64,000 bases of DNA, taken from assembly GCA_934216505.1 (NCBI GenBank), contig CAKQBW010000002.1:1-64000 (forward strand), given 5' to 3'. The notes under the pieces are model-generated. The model saw only the letters and a list, made by a program, of their open reading frames with translations, was not told the origin of the DNA and searched no databases. The translations under genes were made by a program, and so were the position numbers. The DNA comes from an uncultured Alphaproteobacteria bacterium. Lineage in GTDB: Bacteria; Pseudomonadota; Alphaproteobacteria; CAAHEQ01; UBA3637. Shown one piece after another: positions 63,085 through 64,000 of this stretch (its first letter is position 1; each line of letters begins with the position of its first letter).

Positions 63085-64000
63085 ATGAAATTTATCTTTT
63101 TCTTTTTAACTTTTGGGGTGCTGTCTTTCCCCTTTGGGGGGTGGGCGGATTTTTATCAAGTTCCAGAAATTGCTGTTCAAGCCACGGCTTTATCGGCAAA
63201 AGAGGCAAAATCGCAGGCCCTAGAGCAAGCACAGAAACAGGCGTTTCAAATTTTAATGCGCCGTTTGGTGGGGGAACAAAATCCCTTTGTGGAAAAATTA
63301 CCCGACCCCAATGATTTGGTGGTGATGGTGCAAGATTTGTCTTTAAAAAATGAAAAAAACACCCCGACAGACTATTGGGCACAGGTAGATGTTCAATTTA
63401 AAAAACAAGCCGTTATGGATTTTTTATCGGCCCAAAAAATTCCTTTTTTAAGGCAAGACCCGCCCGTTTTGATGGTGGTGCCTGTTTTTAAAGTCAGGGA
63501 TACTTGGGTGGGGTTAGAAGAAACAAATCCTCTTTTTCGGTTTTTGAATGAACAAAATCGTCTGTCTGATTTTTATGAATTGAAACTTTTAAGTGGGGAT
63601 TTGGACGAAATTGTGGCGGTAAATCGTTCTTTGAAAAAGGGGGATATTTCTGAATTAAATATTTTCTTACCCCGTTATGAAGCGCAAGGGATTTTGTTGG
63701 TGAAAGCCGAACAGGTGGGGGAAAATAATTGGCGTTTGACGGGGGAAGTTTATACGAACGGGGCCGTCCAACAGCAACAAGTCGCTTTTGATTGGTATCA
63801 GGGGTATTCTTTGGAAACAGGGTGGGCGCAATTATTAAAGCAAATGGAAAAAGAAACACGGGCCCAACAGGCCGCTTTGTCCGATAACCGCCATACCTAT
63901 TATGCTCGATTAAATGAACCTTCGTTAAGGGGGTGGGTCCAAGATAAAAATCGTTTAGAATCATTAAAGTTTATCAAGGATTTTATGTTGCAAGGTGTCT
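63085..64000 (+). CDS. DUF2066 protein, cut by the window end
   Basis: An open frame of 305 codons from ATG 63085 to the window edge without a stop. It starts with a signal peptide (FIFFFLTFGVLSFPFGGWA), then YQVPEIAVQATALSAKEAKS and QALEQAQKQAFQILMRRLVG, the DUF2066 start pattern. Alphaproteobacterial DUF2066 proteins are periplasmic and of unknown function. Only a weak AAGGG precedes ATG; TAAAAT lies about 35 bases upstream. Confidence 0.8.
   Translation, partial: MKFIFFFLTFGVLSFPFGGWADFYQVPEIAVQATALSAKEAKSQALEQAQKQAFQILMRRLVGEQNPFVEKLPDPNDLVVMVQDLSLKNEKNTPTDYWAQVDVQFKKQAVMDFLSAQKIPFLRQDPPVLMVVPVFKVRDTWVGLEETNPLFRFLNEQNRLSDFYELKLLSGDLDEIVAVNRSLKKGDISELNIFLPRYEAQGILLVKAEQVGENNWRLTGEVYTNGAVQQQQVAFDWYQGYSLETGWAQLLKQMEKETRAQQAALSDNRHTYYARLNEPSLRGWVQDKNRLESLKFIKDFMLQGV

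Overview
The window is a compact, A+T-leaning bacterial chromosome segment with long same-strand operons, many 4-bp ATGA/GTGA gene overlaps and very short intergenic gaps. The gene set is alphaproteobacterial: an LptE-HolA block facing ParB-ParA-RsmG, a divergent grpE/rph pair, gpmI-envC-ctpA-rppH, radA-cvpA, DUF2066 and a J-domain protein with an N-terminal Cys-rich segment. A LexA-type GAAC-N7-GAAC box sits at recA. The pseudopilin with a lectin-like tail, scattered type IV secretion genes and moderate A+T content suggest an uncultured host-associated (perhaps gut) alphaproteobacterium; that placement is inference. Gly and Pro codons are often GGG and CCC, so G/C runs are frequent for an A+T-leaning sequence.

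Layout. 1-6.7 kb: (GT)20 tract, recA, an acetyltransferase, an A+T-richer MFS transporter, tRNA-Arg(UCU) directly behind comEC, a lipoprotein and recX. 6.7-8.6 kb: pseudopilin, a strongly structured leader or small RNA with its own promoter and terminator, and a family 4 uracil-DNA glycosylase. 8.6-13.2 kb: a four-gene overlapping operon with a VirD4-type coupling protein, two unknown proteins and a SUKH-like protein. 13.2-20.4 kb: RHH protein, J-domain protein, a three-domain Aas-type lysophospholipid acyltransferase/ligase, ComM and a PAS protein. 20.4-23.1 kb: virB3-virB4. 23.2-28.7 kb: gatCAB, small proteins, and a FadL-type outer-membrane protein behind Pho-box-like repeats. 28.7-35.5 kb: mutS, a PhoR-like kinase, a coiled-coil membrane protein/MazE/MazF operon with palindromic operators, and miaA. 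35.5-40.2 kb: lptE-holA, parB-parA-rsmG with three parS sites, and dnaQ. 40.4-47 kb: cation efflux, J-protein, map, radC, DUF3137 and lepA. 47-52 kb: RNase P RNA and the operon mlaE-mlaF-radA-cvpA-cdd-rlmH. 52-64 kb: an outer-membrane barrel, DUF2934, an EAL protein, gpmI-envC-ctpA-rppH, grpE/rph, murI, RNase R, a HIT protein and a DUF2066 protein cut by the window end.

How the parts fit. Most genes are core DNA repair, translation, envelope and RNA-turnover functions. The accessory content is the secretion or conjugation machinery (VirB3, VirB4, VirD4), competence-type proteins (ComEC, ComM, a pseudopilin) and a toxin-antitoxin operon. The most interesting signals are the structured RNA at 7796-7953, the three-gene coiled-coil/MazE/MazF operon with its GTAATTAC operators, the SUKH-containing coupling-protein operon, the Pho-box-like array, and a recurrent promoter geometry (-10 ending 6-7 nt before ATG, no ribosome-binding site) predicting leaderless mRNAs for at least eight genes.
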